10,628 nucleotides of DNA from Prevotellaceae bacterium. GTDB taxonomy: Bacteria; Bacteroidota; Bacteroidia; Bacteroidales; UBA932. Where the stretch lies: NCBI GenBank assembly GCA_031279735.1, contig JAITHX010000073.1:1-10628 (forward strand). The letters are read 5' to 3'. This document shows positions 1 through 6,818 of the stretch, in pieces. Every line of letters begins with the position of its first letter. The stretch's first letter is position 1. The translations under genes and the position numbers were made by a program. The notes beneath the pieces were generated by a model, which was given only the letters and a program-made list of their open reading frames with translations, searched no databases and had not been told where the DNA came from.

Positions 1-120
1 TTAGTGGTTAGTGGTTAGTGCCTTCCGGACGGGTGGAGTGAGACGGAGACACTGAGCCGACAGGCACTAACCACTAACCACTAACCACTAACCACTAACC
101 ACTAACCACTAACCACTAAT
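1..120. repeat. Inverted heptamer array, TTAGTGG / CACTAAC
   Basis: A 7-bp unit (TTAGTGG) is repeated about three times from the window edge to position 20. Its reverse complement (CACTAAC) is repeated about eight times from 65 to 119. Positions 1-22 and 63-84 are exact reverse complements (22 bp), with a 40-bp non-repetitive loop (23-62), so the region could fold into a long hairpin or cruciform. The left array is cut by the window start and may be longer. No ORF crosses it. Confidence 0.9.
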
Positions 121-390
121 CCCCTTTCACCTGATGCGAAGAGGGCACAAAAAAAAATATACCCCTTTCACATCATGTGAAAAGGTTTTTTTGAAAAAAA
201 TACCCCTTTCACATCATGTGAAAAGGTTTTTTTGAAAAAAATGCCCCTTTCACATCATGTGAAAAGGTTTTTTTGAAAAAAATGCCCTTTCATTTCATAT
301 AAAAAGGTTTTTTGAAAAAACACCCCTTTCATTTCACATCATTTGAAAAGGCTTTTAAAAAAATACCCCCTTTCACATCATGTGAAAACC
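121..390. repeat. Tandem array of seven ~41-bp palindromic units
   Basis: Units begin with CCCCTTTCAC or a close variant at about 121, 162, 203, 244, 286, 323 and 367. Each has a dyad core, TTTCACATcATGTGAAA, then AAGG, then an AT-rich tail of the form TTTTTTTGAAAAAAA. Units at 162, 203 and 244 are nearly identical; those at 121, 286 and 323 are degenerate, and the last runs into a C/T tract before the next element. Each unit resembles a short hairpin followed by a T run, on either strand. There are no unique spacers, so it is not a CRISPR array. Confidence 0.88.
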
Positions 391-400
391 CTTTTTTTTG

Positions 401-781
401 GGTTCTACTGGGAATTGTGTGGAAAAAGTTTGCGTGTTTTTTCACCGCGTTGCGGTGTTTTTGTAACGCAATGGGCGCAAAGGCTTCGCAAAGGGCGCAA
501 GGGCTTCGCGTCCTTTGCAAAGAGCTCCGGCTGCCGGTCTTGATCCGCAACCTCCGGCGACCTTGCGCAAAGGACGCGAAGCCCCTGCGTCCTCTGCGAA
601 GCCTCTGCGCCCCCTGCGAAGCCTTTGCGTCCTCTGCGTTACAAAAACACCGCAACGCGGTGAAGAACCGCACAATCCCTTAATAAGGGAATAAGGGTGA
701 ATATATGCTGTAAGGGGGCTGCTAAGGGAGCTTTGAAAAATAAGGGTTTTATGGCTTTTCCACACAATTCCCAGTAGAACC
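401..781. mobile_element. MITE-like element with 26-bp perfect terminal inverted repeats
   Basis: The 26 bases at 401-426 (starting GGTTCTACTGGGAATTGTGT) are the exact reverse complement of 756-781. Inside, a second nested inverted repeat is formed by 441-470 (CACCGCgttGCGGTG, T-run, GTAACGCA) and its reverse complement at 636-667. Further in are G/C-rich ~9-bp repeats of the type CGCAAAGGG and GGCTTCGC. The right part contains TAAGGG motifs and the palindrome TCCCTTAaTAAGGGA (676-690). Long ORFs in both strands are by-products of these repeats and show no domain, so the element is non-autonomous. Flanks 393-400 and 782-789 do not match, so no target duplication is visible. Direct partial copies occur at 10161 and 10550. 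Confidence 0.75.
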
Positions 782-1152
782 ATTTATTCATAAATAATCT
801 TTATTCACTGGGAGAAACGGCTCTTCGGACATACTCCCGCACATCCGAAACCCGTTCCGAACCGTATTGACGGCTCGTTCCGAAAACCTGTTTTTCTCTC
901 CTTTGCAAATATTTTTTTGTCACGATAACTGCGGTGTTTCAAGCGATTTGAGAAAACATGGAAATTTTTTCGGCATACAGACTTGCGATATTGGAAATAT
1001 TGGATACATTTGTCGCTTGATTGCGTTCGGGCAACCTTACGCGAGATTAAAGAAAAATAATGTAAAAAAAATAAATTATTGTTATGAATACGTCCGTTCC
1101 ATACATATTGTCTGTGAACCCCTTGTATGAGCGGGACGGTATGCTATTCGCT
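782..1152. other. Intergenic stretch, no gene recognised
   Basis: No reading frame here has a recognisable protein or a plausible start. The frames crossing it are short and compositionally odd. The only points of note are a CGTTCCGAA motif that occurs twice near 851-895, a candidate promoter at 983-1012, and a marked AT-rich stretch at about 1050-1085 just downstream of that promoter. Confidence 0.6.
983..1012 (+). promoter_or_regulatory. Candidate Bacteroides-type promoter
   Basis: TACATTTG at 1005-1012 matches the Bacteroides sigma-ABfr -7 consensus TAnnTTTG. A TTG at 983-985 lies about 19 bp upstream, where the -33 box (TTTG) is expected, though that box is only a partial match. Transcription would start near 1018-1022. 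It would produce either a short transcript ending at the hairpin at 1277-1307 or a ~490-nt leader for the susC-like gene. No better TAnnTTTG was seen closer to the susC start. Confidence 0.4.
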
Positions 1153-1174
1153 AGAGAGAGAGAGAGAGAGAGAG
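1153..1174. repeat. (AG)11 dinucleotide repeat
   Basis: Eleven uninterrupted AG units lie between the candidate promoter and the terminator-like hairpin. Runs of this kind are prone to slippage. Here the run is in non-coding leader sequence, so a change in length would alter spacing or RNA folding rather than a reading frame. Confidence 0.9.
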
Positions 1175-1226
1175 ATAATCAGCACTTTACAGTAAGTAGT
1201 CAAAGGGCTTTTCACATTAGGTTTTC

Positions 1227-1238
1227 CGCGCGCGCGCG
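1227..1238. repeat. (CG)6 alternating run
   Basis: Six CG units in a row, an alternating purine-pyrimidine tract of the type that can adopt left-handed DNA. It lies 40 bp upstream of the terminator-like hairpin in the susC leader. No role can be assigned from the sequence. Confidence 0.8.
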
Positions 1239-1276
1239 TAAATTGTCTTGTTACGGAAGTCGCTTTATATTGTCCG

Positions 1277-1307
1277 AACATTCGTCGGTTTCGACGGATG
1301 TTTTTTT
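1277..1307 (+). terminator. Terminator-like hairpin in the susC upstream region
   Basis: An 11-bp stem (AACATTCGTCG at 1277-1287 with CGACGGATGTT at 1292-1302, one G-T wobble) closes a 4-nt loop. The T tract at 1301-1307 is shared with the end of the stem, so this is the classic form of a plus-strand intrinsic terminator. No gene precedes it, so it would end either a small untranslated RNA started at the 983-1012 promoter or a leader of the downstream susC-like gene (attenuation). Confidence 0.6.
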
Positions 1308-1400
1308 ATGTCCTGACGGAATCGCTTCGATTCGCCGATGCGAAACGGCGGGTGTGTTCCTCGAATGTGGCGCGCACGCCGGCAAATCAGCTAACGCTGC

Positions 1401-1477
1401 TTTCTGCTTTCTGCTTTCTGCTTTCCGCTTTCTGCTTTCTGCCTTCCGCTTTCTGCTTTCCGCTTTCCGCTTTCTGC
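1401..1477. repeat. Eleven heptamers TTTCTGC/TTTCCGC before susC
   Basis: Eleven contiguous 7-bp units run from 1401 to 1477. Seven read TTTCTGC, three TTTCCGC and one CTTCCGC. The array ends 35 bp before the susC start codon and so probably lies in the 5' untranslated region. It has no inverted partner nearby, unlike the other heptamer arrays of this window. A unit gain or loss would change leader length by 7 nt. Confidence 0.92.
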
Positions 1478-1512
1478 AACACAGCTTTTATAAACGATAA
1501 AATTAATGAAGT

Positions 1513-4500
1513 ATGAAAAAGAAGTTTTACAGGAAGAAAACGCTTATTCTTCCATTCTTGTTCGTATTGTTCTCGATTGCGCCCTCATGGGGACAGACGC
1601 TCGTCTCGGGAACAATCGTTGATGAGGAGGGCGTACCCGTCACGGGCGCTACCGTCCTCGTAAAAGGCACTACCATTGGCGCGAGCAGCGACGAAAACGG
1701 GTACTATTCCATCTCCGTTCCGGGCGATGTCGGCAATCCCGTACTTGTTTATACCCTGCTCGGCTACGTGGATCTCGAAGAGACGGTCGGCGGACGCACT
1801 GCGGTGAACGTCACTCTCGTCGAGAGAATCAGCGCGCTCGACGAAGTGGTCGTGGTGGGCTACGGCACTCTGCGCAAGTCGGACGTCACCGGTTCCATCT
1901 CTCTCACCAAGTCGGAGGACATGCTGAAGCAGCAATCGTTCGGAGCTCTCGACGGATTGAAGGGAAAGGCGTCGGGGGTGAACATTTTCTCCAATTCCGG
2001 GCAGCCCGGAGGCGCCGTCCGCGTCATGATTCGCGGCATAGGCACGATCAACTCCTCGTCGAATCCGCTCTATATCGTTGACGGGGTGGCGATGGAGGAT
2101 TTCAAATACCTTAACCCGAACGATATCGACCACATCGAAGTCCTGAAGGACGCTTCGTCGGCGGCAATCTACGGCGCGAGAGGCGCAAACGGAGTAATCA
2201 TGGTGACCACGAAGCGCGGAACTAAAGGCAAGGGCGCAAGCGTGTCCTACGCCGGTTCGATGAGCGTGGGACAGATGGCGTCGTACATGGAGCTGATGAA
2301 CGCCGAAGAATGGCAGAGAGCCGTCATGCTCAGTCTGGAAAACGCAAACCGGTGGTACGGCAAAAGCTATTCCACCCGATTGTCCGACCATTTCAAGGAT
2401 CCCGCCCTGTTCAACGCCGACGGTACGGCGAAATACGACACCGACTGGCAGCGGGAAGCCACGCGAACCACTTTCTCGCACAATCATCAGTTGAGTATCC
2501 GGCAGGGAACCGAAAACTCTTCGGTCGGCGCTTTCCTGAACTACACCGATCAGCAGGGACTGATGCTGGATTCGTGGATGAAACGCGCGAACGCCAAGAT
2601 TACCTACGACGTCAATCCGATGAAATGGTTCTCGTCGTCGATCAACCTGCTGGTCAATCACACTTGGGGCAGCGAAGCCGAGGAGGACGGCGGTCATCAG
2701 ATGCCTCGACGCAGCATTATAGAAATGGTGCCGTTCATGCCCGTGAAGTTCCCCGACGGCAGATGGTCGAACTCCACGACTATTACGGACGATCTGGGGC
2801 TGGAGGGCATGGCGAATCCCGTACACGTGCTTACCACCCAGCAGCGAATGCGTTACAGAACTCAAATCTTCGGCAATGCCGCCTTTACCTTTCATCTGCT
2901 TCCCGGTCTCGACCTGAAAACTCAGCTCGGCATCGACTCGCACCGAAAGAAATTCCGCGACTATTCGCCCAAGGATCTGGCGAACATCTCGTATCCCAAC
3001 GGACGTGCGCGCATCGAGGAGCAGGATGTGTTCTACTGGCAGGAGGAAACCTATCTGACGTGGAACCGGACGGCGAACAAACATCGGATTAATCTGATGG
3101 CGGGGCTGTCGTGGCAGGAGCGCGTCTATCGCAACAATTATGTTCAGACGCAGGGTTTCGCCGACGATTTCTTCGGCACCGACAACATGGGCGCCGGCAC
3201 GATTCCCGAAACGCCAAGCTCCGGCTACGAACGCTGGGCGATGAACTCCTATTTCCTTCGCGGCGCCTATTCGTACGACAACAAGTATCTCGCCACCGTT
3301 ACCGCGCGCATGGACGGCTCGTCGAAATTCGGAATAAACAACAAGTACGCTTTCTTTCCTTCCGTCGGGCTGGGCTGGATTCTGTCCAACGAAAGTTTCA
3401 TGAAGGATGCCGCCGCAGTCAATCAGCTAAAGCTGCACTCCAGCTACGGGGTGACGGGCAACAGCGAAATAGGCACCTACCGTTCGCTCGCCACCGTGAC
3501 GTCGGGTTCCGTGCTTATCAACGGAGAACGCGCTCCGAGCAGCAACACCGAACGCCTCGCCAATCCGAATCTGAAATGGGAAAAGACCGCACAGTTCGAC
3601 GCGGGATTGAATCTGGTCATGTTCGACAATCGCCTGAACCTCGACGTTTCGTATTACTACAAACTCACTTCCGACCTGCTGCTCGATCGTCCCGTTCCCC
3701 GCTCGACGGGCTACTCGTCGGTCATCGACAACATCGGCTCGGTGGCGAATCGCGGAATAGACTTCCTGCTGAACACGGTAAATGTGCGAAGCAGGGATTT
3801 CGAATGGTCGTCGTCGCTGAATCTGAACTACAACAGAAACAAAATCGTGGCTCTCGGCGAAAACGACGAGGATATACTTCCCGGTCCAAACTGGGTGTCG
3901 GGCAGTCAGACCATACTGCGCGTGGGCGAATCGCTCTCCTCGTTCTGGGGCTACGAACGCATCGGGATATGGACCGAAGCCGAAGCGGAACAAGCGAAAG
4001 CCGCGGGCGCAAAAGTGGGAGAGGCGAAACGGTCGGCTGAGAAAAAGATTCTCGGCAAGGGTATTCCCGACCTCACTGGAAGTTTCGTCAACACGATTCG
4101 ATACCGGAATTTCGACTTCACCCTCGACTTGCAGTTCGTTGCCGGCGTGAACGTCCTGCAACAGTTCTATCACTCGACCGAAGACCGTTTCGGCATAGCC
4201 AACGCTCTCGTTTCAACGCTGAACGACGCATGGAGTCCGACCAACACCGATACTCGCGTGCAGGCTTTGCGCCACATAAAGGATTCACAAAACACCGAAG
4301 TCGATTCGCGCTGGGTTTGCGACGGATCCTACATCCGCGGCAACCTGATTCAACTCGGTTACTCGTTCGACGAAAAAGTCCTCCGCGCTCTGCGCATCAG
4401 CGCGCTTCGCGCCTACCTCAACGTGAGCAACGCATTCGTCATCCGCTCGAAGGATTTTCAGGGCTACGACCCGGAAGGAACTTCGCAGGGCGACAACCAG

Positions 4501-4575
4501 TGGGGACAGAACATGTTCTTCTTCCAGTATCCCAAGGCGAGAACTTTCTCGCTCGGACTGAACCTTACGTTTTAA
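1513..4575 (+). CDS. SusC/RagA family TonB-dependent outer-membrane transporter
   Basis: The product (1020 aa) is a TonB-linked transporter that, with its SusD partner, imports oligosaccharides or other large nutrients across the outer membrane. Residues 1-28 form a signal peptide (basic MKKKFYRKK, hydrophobic core, ending SWGQ). Residues ~30-105 form a carboxypeptidase-regulatory-like beta-sandwich (VSGTIVDEEGVPVTGATV). DEVVVVGYG at 110-118 is the TonB box. The plug follows, with the family signatures GQPGGAVRVMIRGIGT and, at ~187-235, YIVDGV and VLKDASSAAIYGARGANGVI. The rest is the 22-strand barrel, ending in the typical C-terminal aromatic residue (SLGLNLTF). Length is normal for the family, and there is no N-terminal STN domain, so sigma/anti-sigma signalling is not expected. 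The start is supported by the signal peptide and by an A-rich leader rather than a strong Shine-Dalgarno. Substrate unknown; the family name susC is used loosely. Confidence 0.96.
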   Translation: MKKKFYRKKTLILPFLFVLFSIAPSWGQTLVSGTIVDEEGVPVTGATVLVKGTTIGASSDENGYYSISVPGDVGNPVLVYTLLGYVDLEETVGGRTAVNVTLVERISALDEVVVVGYGTLRKSDVTGSISLTKSEDMLKQQSFGALDGLKGKASGVNIFSNSGQPGGAVRVMIRGIGTINSSSNPLYIVDGVAMEDFKYLNPNDIDHIEVLKDASSAAIYGARGANGVIMVTTKRGTKGKGASVSYAGSMSVGQMASYMELMNAEEWQRAVMLSLENANRWYGKSYSTRLSDHFKDPALFNADGTAKYDTDWQREATRTTFSHNHQLSIRQGTENSSVGAFLNYTDQQGLMLDSWMKRANAKITYDVNPMKWFSSSINLLVNHTWGSEAEEDGGHQMPRRSIIEMVPFMPVKFPDGRWSNSTTITDDLGLEGMANPVHVLTTQQRMRYRTQIFGNAAFTFHLLPGLDLKTQLGIDSHRKKFRDYSPKDLANISYPNGRARIEEQDVFYWQEETYLTWNRTANKHRINLMAGLSWQERVYRNNYVQTQGFADDFFGTDNMGAGTIPETPSSGYERWAMNSYFLRGAYSYDNKYLATVTARMDGSSKFGINNKYAFFPSVGLGWILSNESFMKDAAAVNQLKLHSSYGVTGNSEIGTYRSLATVTSGSVLINGERAPSSNTERLANPNLKWEKTAQFDAGLNLVMFDNRLNLDVSYYYKLTSDLLLDRPVPRSTGYSSVIDNIGSVANRGIDFLLNTVNVRSRDFEWSSSLNLNYNRNKIVALGENDEDILPGPNWVSGSQTILRVGESLSSFWGYERIGIWTEAEAEQAKAAGAKVGEAKRSAEKKILGKGIPDLTGSFVNTIRYRNFDFTLDLQFVAGVNVLQQFYHSTEDRFGIANALVSTLNDAWSPTNTDTRVQALRHIKDSQNTEVDSRWVCDGSYIRGNLIQLGYSFDEKVLRALRISALRAYLNVSNAFVIRSKDFQGYDPEGTSQGDNQWGQNMFFFQYPKARTFSLGLNLTF

Positions 4576-4613
4576 TCAATCACGCATATCGTTTCATCAA
4601 AAATCGCAACAAA

Positions 4614-6221
4614 ATGAAAACACGTATAAAATACACGATGCAGGCACTGTTTTGTCTGACTTTGCTGTTCGTCGCCAACTCATGCAGCGACTTTCTCGAC
4701 GAAAAACCCAAAAACTCGATGACCACGAATCAGTATTTCACTTCGCCCGACCATGCCCGTTCGACGGTCAACGCTCTGTATCGTCGCGGAGCGCCAGAAT
4801 TTAACAACGCCACCGACGCTTATCTTGGCACGGTGTCGATGTACGGAGGTTACATGTCGGGACTGTTTGAAAGTCTCGGCGCCGGCGGAGGCTCGGAAAT
4901 AGGCTACGTCAAGGCGCTCACCCTCGATTCCAAAAACATCGCCCAGCTGATAGACAGGATATGGGACCCCTGCTACAACGCCATCGCGAGGGCGAACACC
5001 GCAATCAAATACGTTCCGACCACGCCCGGACTTTCGGACGCCGAGAAAAAATCGCTGCTGGCGCAATCGCTGTTCTTCCGCGCCTACAACTATTTCGCTC
5101 TGGTGAAGACGTTCGGCGATGTGCCTCTGGTTCTCGAACCCTACGAATCGCTGGACAACCTGTATCTGCCGCGCACTCCCTCCGCCGACATCTACGCCCG
5201 AATCGAAACCGACCTGAAGGACGCGATAGCCGGAGGAGGATTGAACAACGCCGCCTTCACCGACAACGGTTTCCGCATCAGCAAAACTACCGCCGAAACG
5301 GTTTTGGCAACGGTTTATCTGCAATGGAGCGGATACCCGCTCAATCAAAACCGCTACGCCGATGCCGCAACTCTGGCGAAAAGCGTAATCGCGGGCGGGA
5401 AACACAGGCTGATGACGAACGACGACAGGGACATGAACAGCGCCTACAACAAGCTCCGGACGCTGGACGCATCGCCCGAATACATCTATACCTACGAGTT
5501 CGCGCTGGGCATCAGCGACGCCTCATGGTGGCCCACTTACGCATTCTACACTCAAGCCGCCGGATGGGGCGTTTTCCAGTATGCCATACTGGAAAACATT
5601 TACAAGGTGTCCGACGCGGTTCTCAACGCCTACGAACCGACAGATCTTCGCTTCAAGGAAAGGCAGTTTTTCTTCCGGAGCTATTCGTACGAAAAGAATG
5701 GCGCGACGACAAACGTTGAATTTCCTTACGTCTGCAACTGGCTGTATTACGACGAGGAGGCATTGCTGAACACCGGCAAGGGAACGAAGGACATCACCGT
5801 TATCCGTTATCCCGAAGTGCTGCTGATTGCCGCCGAAGCTCTCGTGAAAACTGCAAACAGCGTTGGCGCCGAAGCCGCAGGGTATCTTGCCGACGTGAAG
5901 GCGCGCGCTTCGACTACCGAAACAAAGGCGGAAATACTCGCCCCGCTTCTCGCCCTTTCGCCCGACGCCTTCGTCCGCGAAGTTTGGGCTGAACGACTGA
6001 GGGAATTTGCGCTGGAATGTAAGGTTTGGGACGACATCAAGCGGACGCGAATGTATCCGCGGACTTCCGCCGCCAACAAGGGCGAAGTGACTTTCGTGAA
6101 CGTAGTCGGCGCGGTCACTCCGCTGGGCGCAACCTTCAAGGCGGAACATCTCCTGTGGCCCATCTCCGACAACGAAATTCAGCGAAATCCGGCGCTGCTG
6201 CCGAATAACCCGGGATATTAG
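4614..6221 (+). CDS. SusD/RagB family nutrient-binding outer-membrane lipoprotein
   Basis: The product (535 aa) is the surface lipoprotein that caps the SusC barrel and captures the ligand. The signal peptide ends in a lipobox, VANSC, with the lipidated Cys at residue 24, followed by SDFLDEKP, the typical SusD start. Residues ~147-171 carry the TPR-region signature RAYNYFALVKTFGDVPLV. The C-terminal domain has WAERLREFALECKVWDDIKR (~457-476) and the usual ending LLPNNPGY. The open frame extends upstream to 4230, but that part overlaps the susC frame. ATG 4614 gives the lipoprotein signal and lies 38 bp after the susC stop, so the two genes should be one operon. The stop codon TAG (6219-6221) touches a repeat unit. 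No glycan-active enzyme follows, so the ligand cannot be inferred. Confidence 0.95.
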   Translation: MKTRIKYTMQALFCLTLLFVANSCSDFLDEKPKNSMTTNQYFTSPDHARSTVNALYRRGAPEFNNATDAYLGTVSMYGGYMSGLFESLGAGGGSEIGYVKALTLDSKNIAQLIDRIWDPCYNAIARANTAIKYVPTTPGLSDAEKKSLLAQSLFFRAYNYFALVKTFGDVPLVLEPYESLDNLYLPRTPSADIYARIETDLKDAIAGGGLNNAAFTDNGFRISKTTAETVLATVYLQWSGYPLNQNRYADAATLAKSVIAGGKHRLMTNDDRDMNSAYNKLRTLDASPEYIYTYEFALGISDASWWPTYAFYTQAAGWGVFQYAILENIYKVSDAVLNAYEPTDLRFKERQFFFRSYSYEKNGATTNVEFPYVCNWLYYDEEALLNTGKGTKDITVIRYPEVLLIAAEALVKTANSVGAEAAGYLADVKARASTTETKAEILAPLLALSPDAFVREVWAERLREFALECKVWDDIKRTRMYPRTSAANKGEVTFVNVVGAVTPLGATFKAEHLLWPISDNEIQRNPALLPNNPGY

Positions 6222-6347
6222 GAATTAAGAATTAAGAATTAAGAATTAAGAATTGCCTGCGGATTCATCAGAGGCGGGTGAGGCAGGTGAGAATTGAAAA
6301 TCGTGAATTGCCGAAAGTATGTTTGAACTTTCGGCAATTCTTAATTC
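6221..6347 (+). repeat. Heptamer-plus-hairpin repeat unit, copy A
   Basis: The unit starts at the last base of the susD stop codon. It contains (GAATTAA) heptamers (6222-6253), GAATTGCCTGCGG, a 26-bp variable part, a conserved 25-bp stretch (6289-6313) and a hairpin ending in TTAATTC. Positions 6221-6262 are the exact reverse complement of 6776-6817 (42 bp). The 25-bp stretch matches the reverse complement of 6734-6758 at 23 of 25 positions. The two copies are therefore homologous units placed head to head across the convergent region. Confidence 0.88.
6305..6340 (+). terminator. Probable terminator of the susCD operon
   Basis: A perfect 14-bp stem, GAATTGCCGAAAGT (6305-6318) and ACTTTCGGCAATTC (6327-6340), encloses an 8-nt loop, 84 bp after the susD stop. 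The following TTAATTCTAAT is T-rich but not a pure T run, so termination strength is uncertain. The hairpin is part of the dispersed repeat unit that abuts susD. Confidence 0.6.
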
Positions 6348-6370
6348 TAATAGAACTTAATAAATAATTT

Positions 6371-6442
6371 AGCACACAGATGACGCGGATTTAACGGATT
6401 TACGCGGATTTAAATCTGCGTAAATCTGTGTCATCTGTGTCA
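6371..6442. repeat. Short palindrome of the ACACAGATGAC family
   Basis: Arms ACACAGATGAC and GTCATCTGTGT flank an inner inverted part (GCGGATTT/AAATCTGCG, TTTACGC/GCGTAAA). It belongs to the same family as the larger palindrome at 10357-10511, sharing TTAGCACACAGATGAC at the left end. Its right end abuts, and its last bases are read in frame with, the small ORF at 6444-6617, suggesting it replaced the 5' end of that gene. Confidence 0.8.
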
Positions 6443-6443
6443 A

Positions 6444-6617
6444 ATGTTCCCGAATATAAAAAGCGAGGACGACTTGGCGGAATTGCAAGAGGTGCTGCTT
6501 GATTTTTACCAAAGGAAAATTGACAGGGAAACCGACCGACTCTGGACGGAAGGCATAGTAAACGAGGAAAAAATCGAGGAGATGCTGAACTCTCACAATA
6601 GAACGCCGTACAAATAA
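6444..6617 (+). pseudogene. Small ORF, possible 5'-truncated antitoxin-like gene
   Basis: A 57-aa frame begins MFPNIKSEDDLAELQEVLLD and ends EEMLNSHNRTPYK. It is acidic, Gln/Glu-rich and probably helical, with normal-looking composition, unlike the noise frames around it. The open frame continues upstream to about 6414 but only through the palindromic repeat, and there is no good ribosome-binding site, so the natural N-terminus appears lost. Its stop (TAA) overlaps by one base the ATG of a second small frame, an arrangement typical of translationally coupled toxin-antitoxin pairs. The ...RTPYK ending resembles, from memory, small Bacteroidetes proteins encoded next to PIN-type toxins. That link is unverified. 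Confidence 0.45.
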
Positions 6618-6691
6618 TGAAAATTGTTTTGGAAATACCGCTCAAATCCCGAAATGTCGTGCAAGTAGGTCGTATTATAAATTTATTATAA
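6617..6691 (+). pseudogene. Possible remnant of a PIN-type toxin start
   Basis: A 24-aa frame starts at an ATG overlapping the previous stop: MKIVLEIPLKSRNVVQ... and ends at TAA 6689-6691. PIN-domain toxins commonly begin MKIVLDTN with the first catalytic Asp at residue 6. Here MKIVL is followed directly by a stretch resembling the next helix, so the DTN segment would be deleted and the rest of the domain is missing. The region then runs into repeat copy B. The match is only a few residues long, so this is suggestive, not secure. Confidence 0.28.
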
Positions 6692-6707
6692 GTGCAGTTT
6701 CAGAAAT

Positions 6708-6741
6708 AAAAAAAATTGCCGAAGGCGAACCTCCGGCAATT
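6708..6741 (-). terminator. Intrinsic terminator of the MATE (and mrp) transcript
   Basis: On the minus strand AATTGCCGGAGG pairs with CCTTCGGCAATT around a TTCG tetraloop: 12 bp with one G-U. It is followed by eight T (plus-strand A run 6708-6715). The G-U pair would be an A/C mismatch if read on the plus strand, so the minus orientation is favoured. It lies about 110 bp after the MATE stop. Confidence 0.78.
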
Positions 6742-6817
6742 CATGATTTTCAACTCTCCCCGTCCCTGACAATTCCCGCAGGCAATTCTTAATTCTTAAT
6801 TCTTAATTCTTAATTCC
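6708..6817 (-). repeat. Heptamer-plus-hairpin repeat unit, copy B
   Basis: This is the inverted homologue of the unit after susD. Read on the minus strand it has (GAATTAA) heptamers, GAATTGCCTGCGG, a shorter variable part (17 bp instead of 26), the conserved 25-bp stretch, then a hairpin with a T8 tract. It lies downstream of the MATE gene, separated from it by a further partial array. Confidence 0.86.
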
Positions 6818-6818
6818 C

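Noticed and set aside
162..186. CRP/FNR-type binding site in the 41-bp units
   Set aside because: The dyad TCACATcATGTGA has the half-sites in the opposite order and spacing to TGTGA-N6-TCACA, so known regulator specificity cannot be assigned.
121..390. CRISPR array
   Set aside because: The ~41-bp period is continuous and the AT tails are the same in each unit; there are no unique spacers and no cas genes.
312..683. Overlapping ORFs of 66-123 aa on both strands in the TIR element
   Set aside because: They are produced by the CGCAAAGG-type repeats, are rich in Arg/Ala/Leu repeats in every frame, have no ribosome-binding site and no domain, and the strands mirror each other.
393..789. Target-site duplication around the TIR element
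   Set aside because: The eight bases on each side (TTTTTTTG and ATTTATTC) do not match, nor do shorter adjacent stretches, so insertion by transposition is not directly shown.
867..1130. 87-aa plus-strand ORF
   Set aside because: It needs a TTG start without a Shine-Dalgarno, has low-quality composition and overlaps the candidate promoter and AT-rich leader.
1084..1500. 138-aa plus-strand ORF across the susC leader
   Set aside because: It translates the AG run as RERERE and the heptamers as FLLSAFR repeats and runs through the terminator hairpin, so it is a by-product of simple repeats.
1585..3084. 499-aa minus-strand ORF inside susC
   Set aside because: It is antisense to a well-supported SusC protein, with Arg/His-rich shadow composition and no family resemblance.
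4230..4613. 128-residue N-terminal extension of the SusD frame
   Set aside because: It overlaps susC out of frame and would bury the lipoprotein signal; ATG 4614 gives a proper lipobox.
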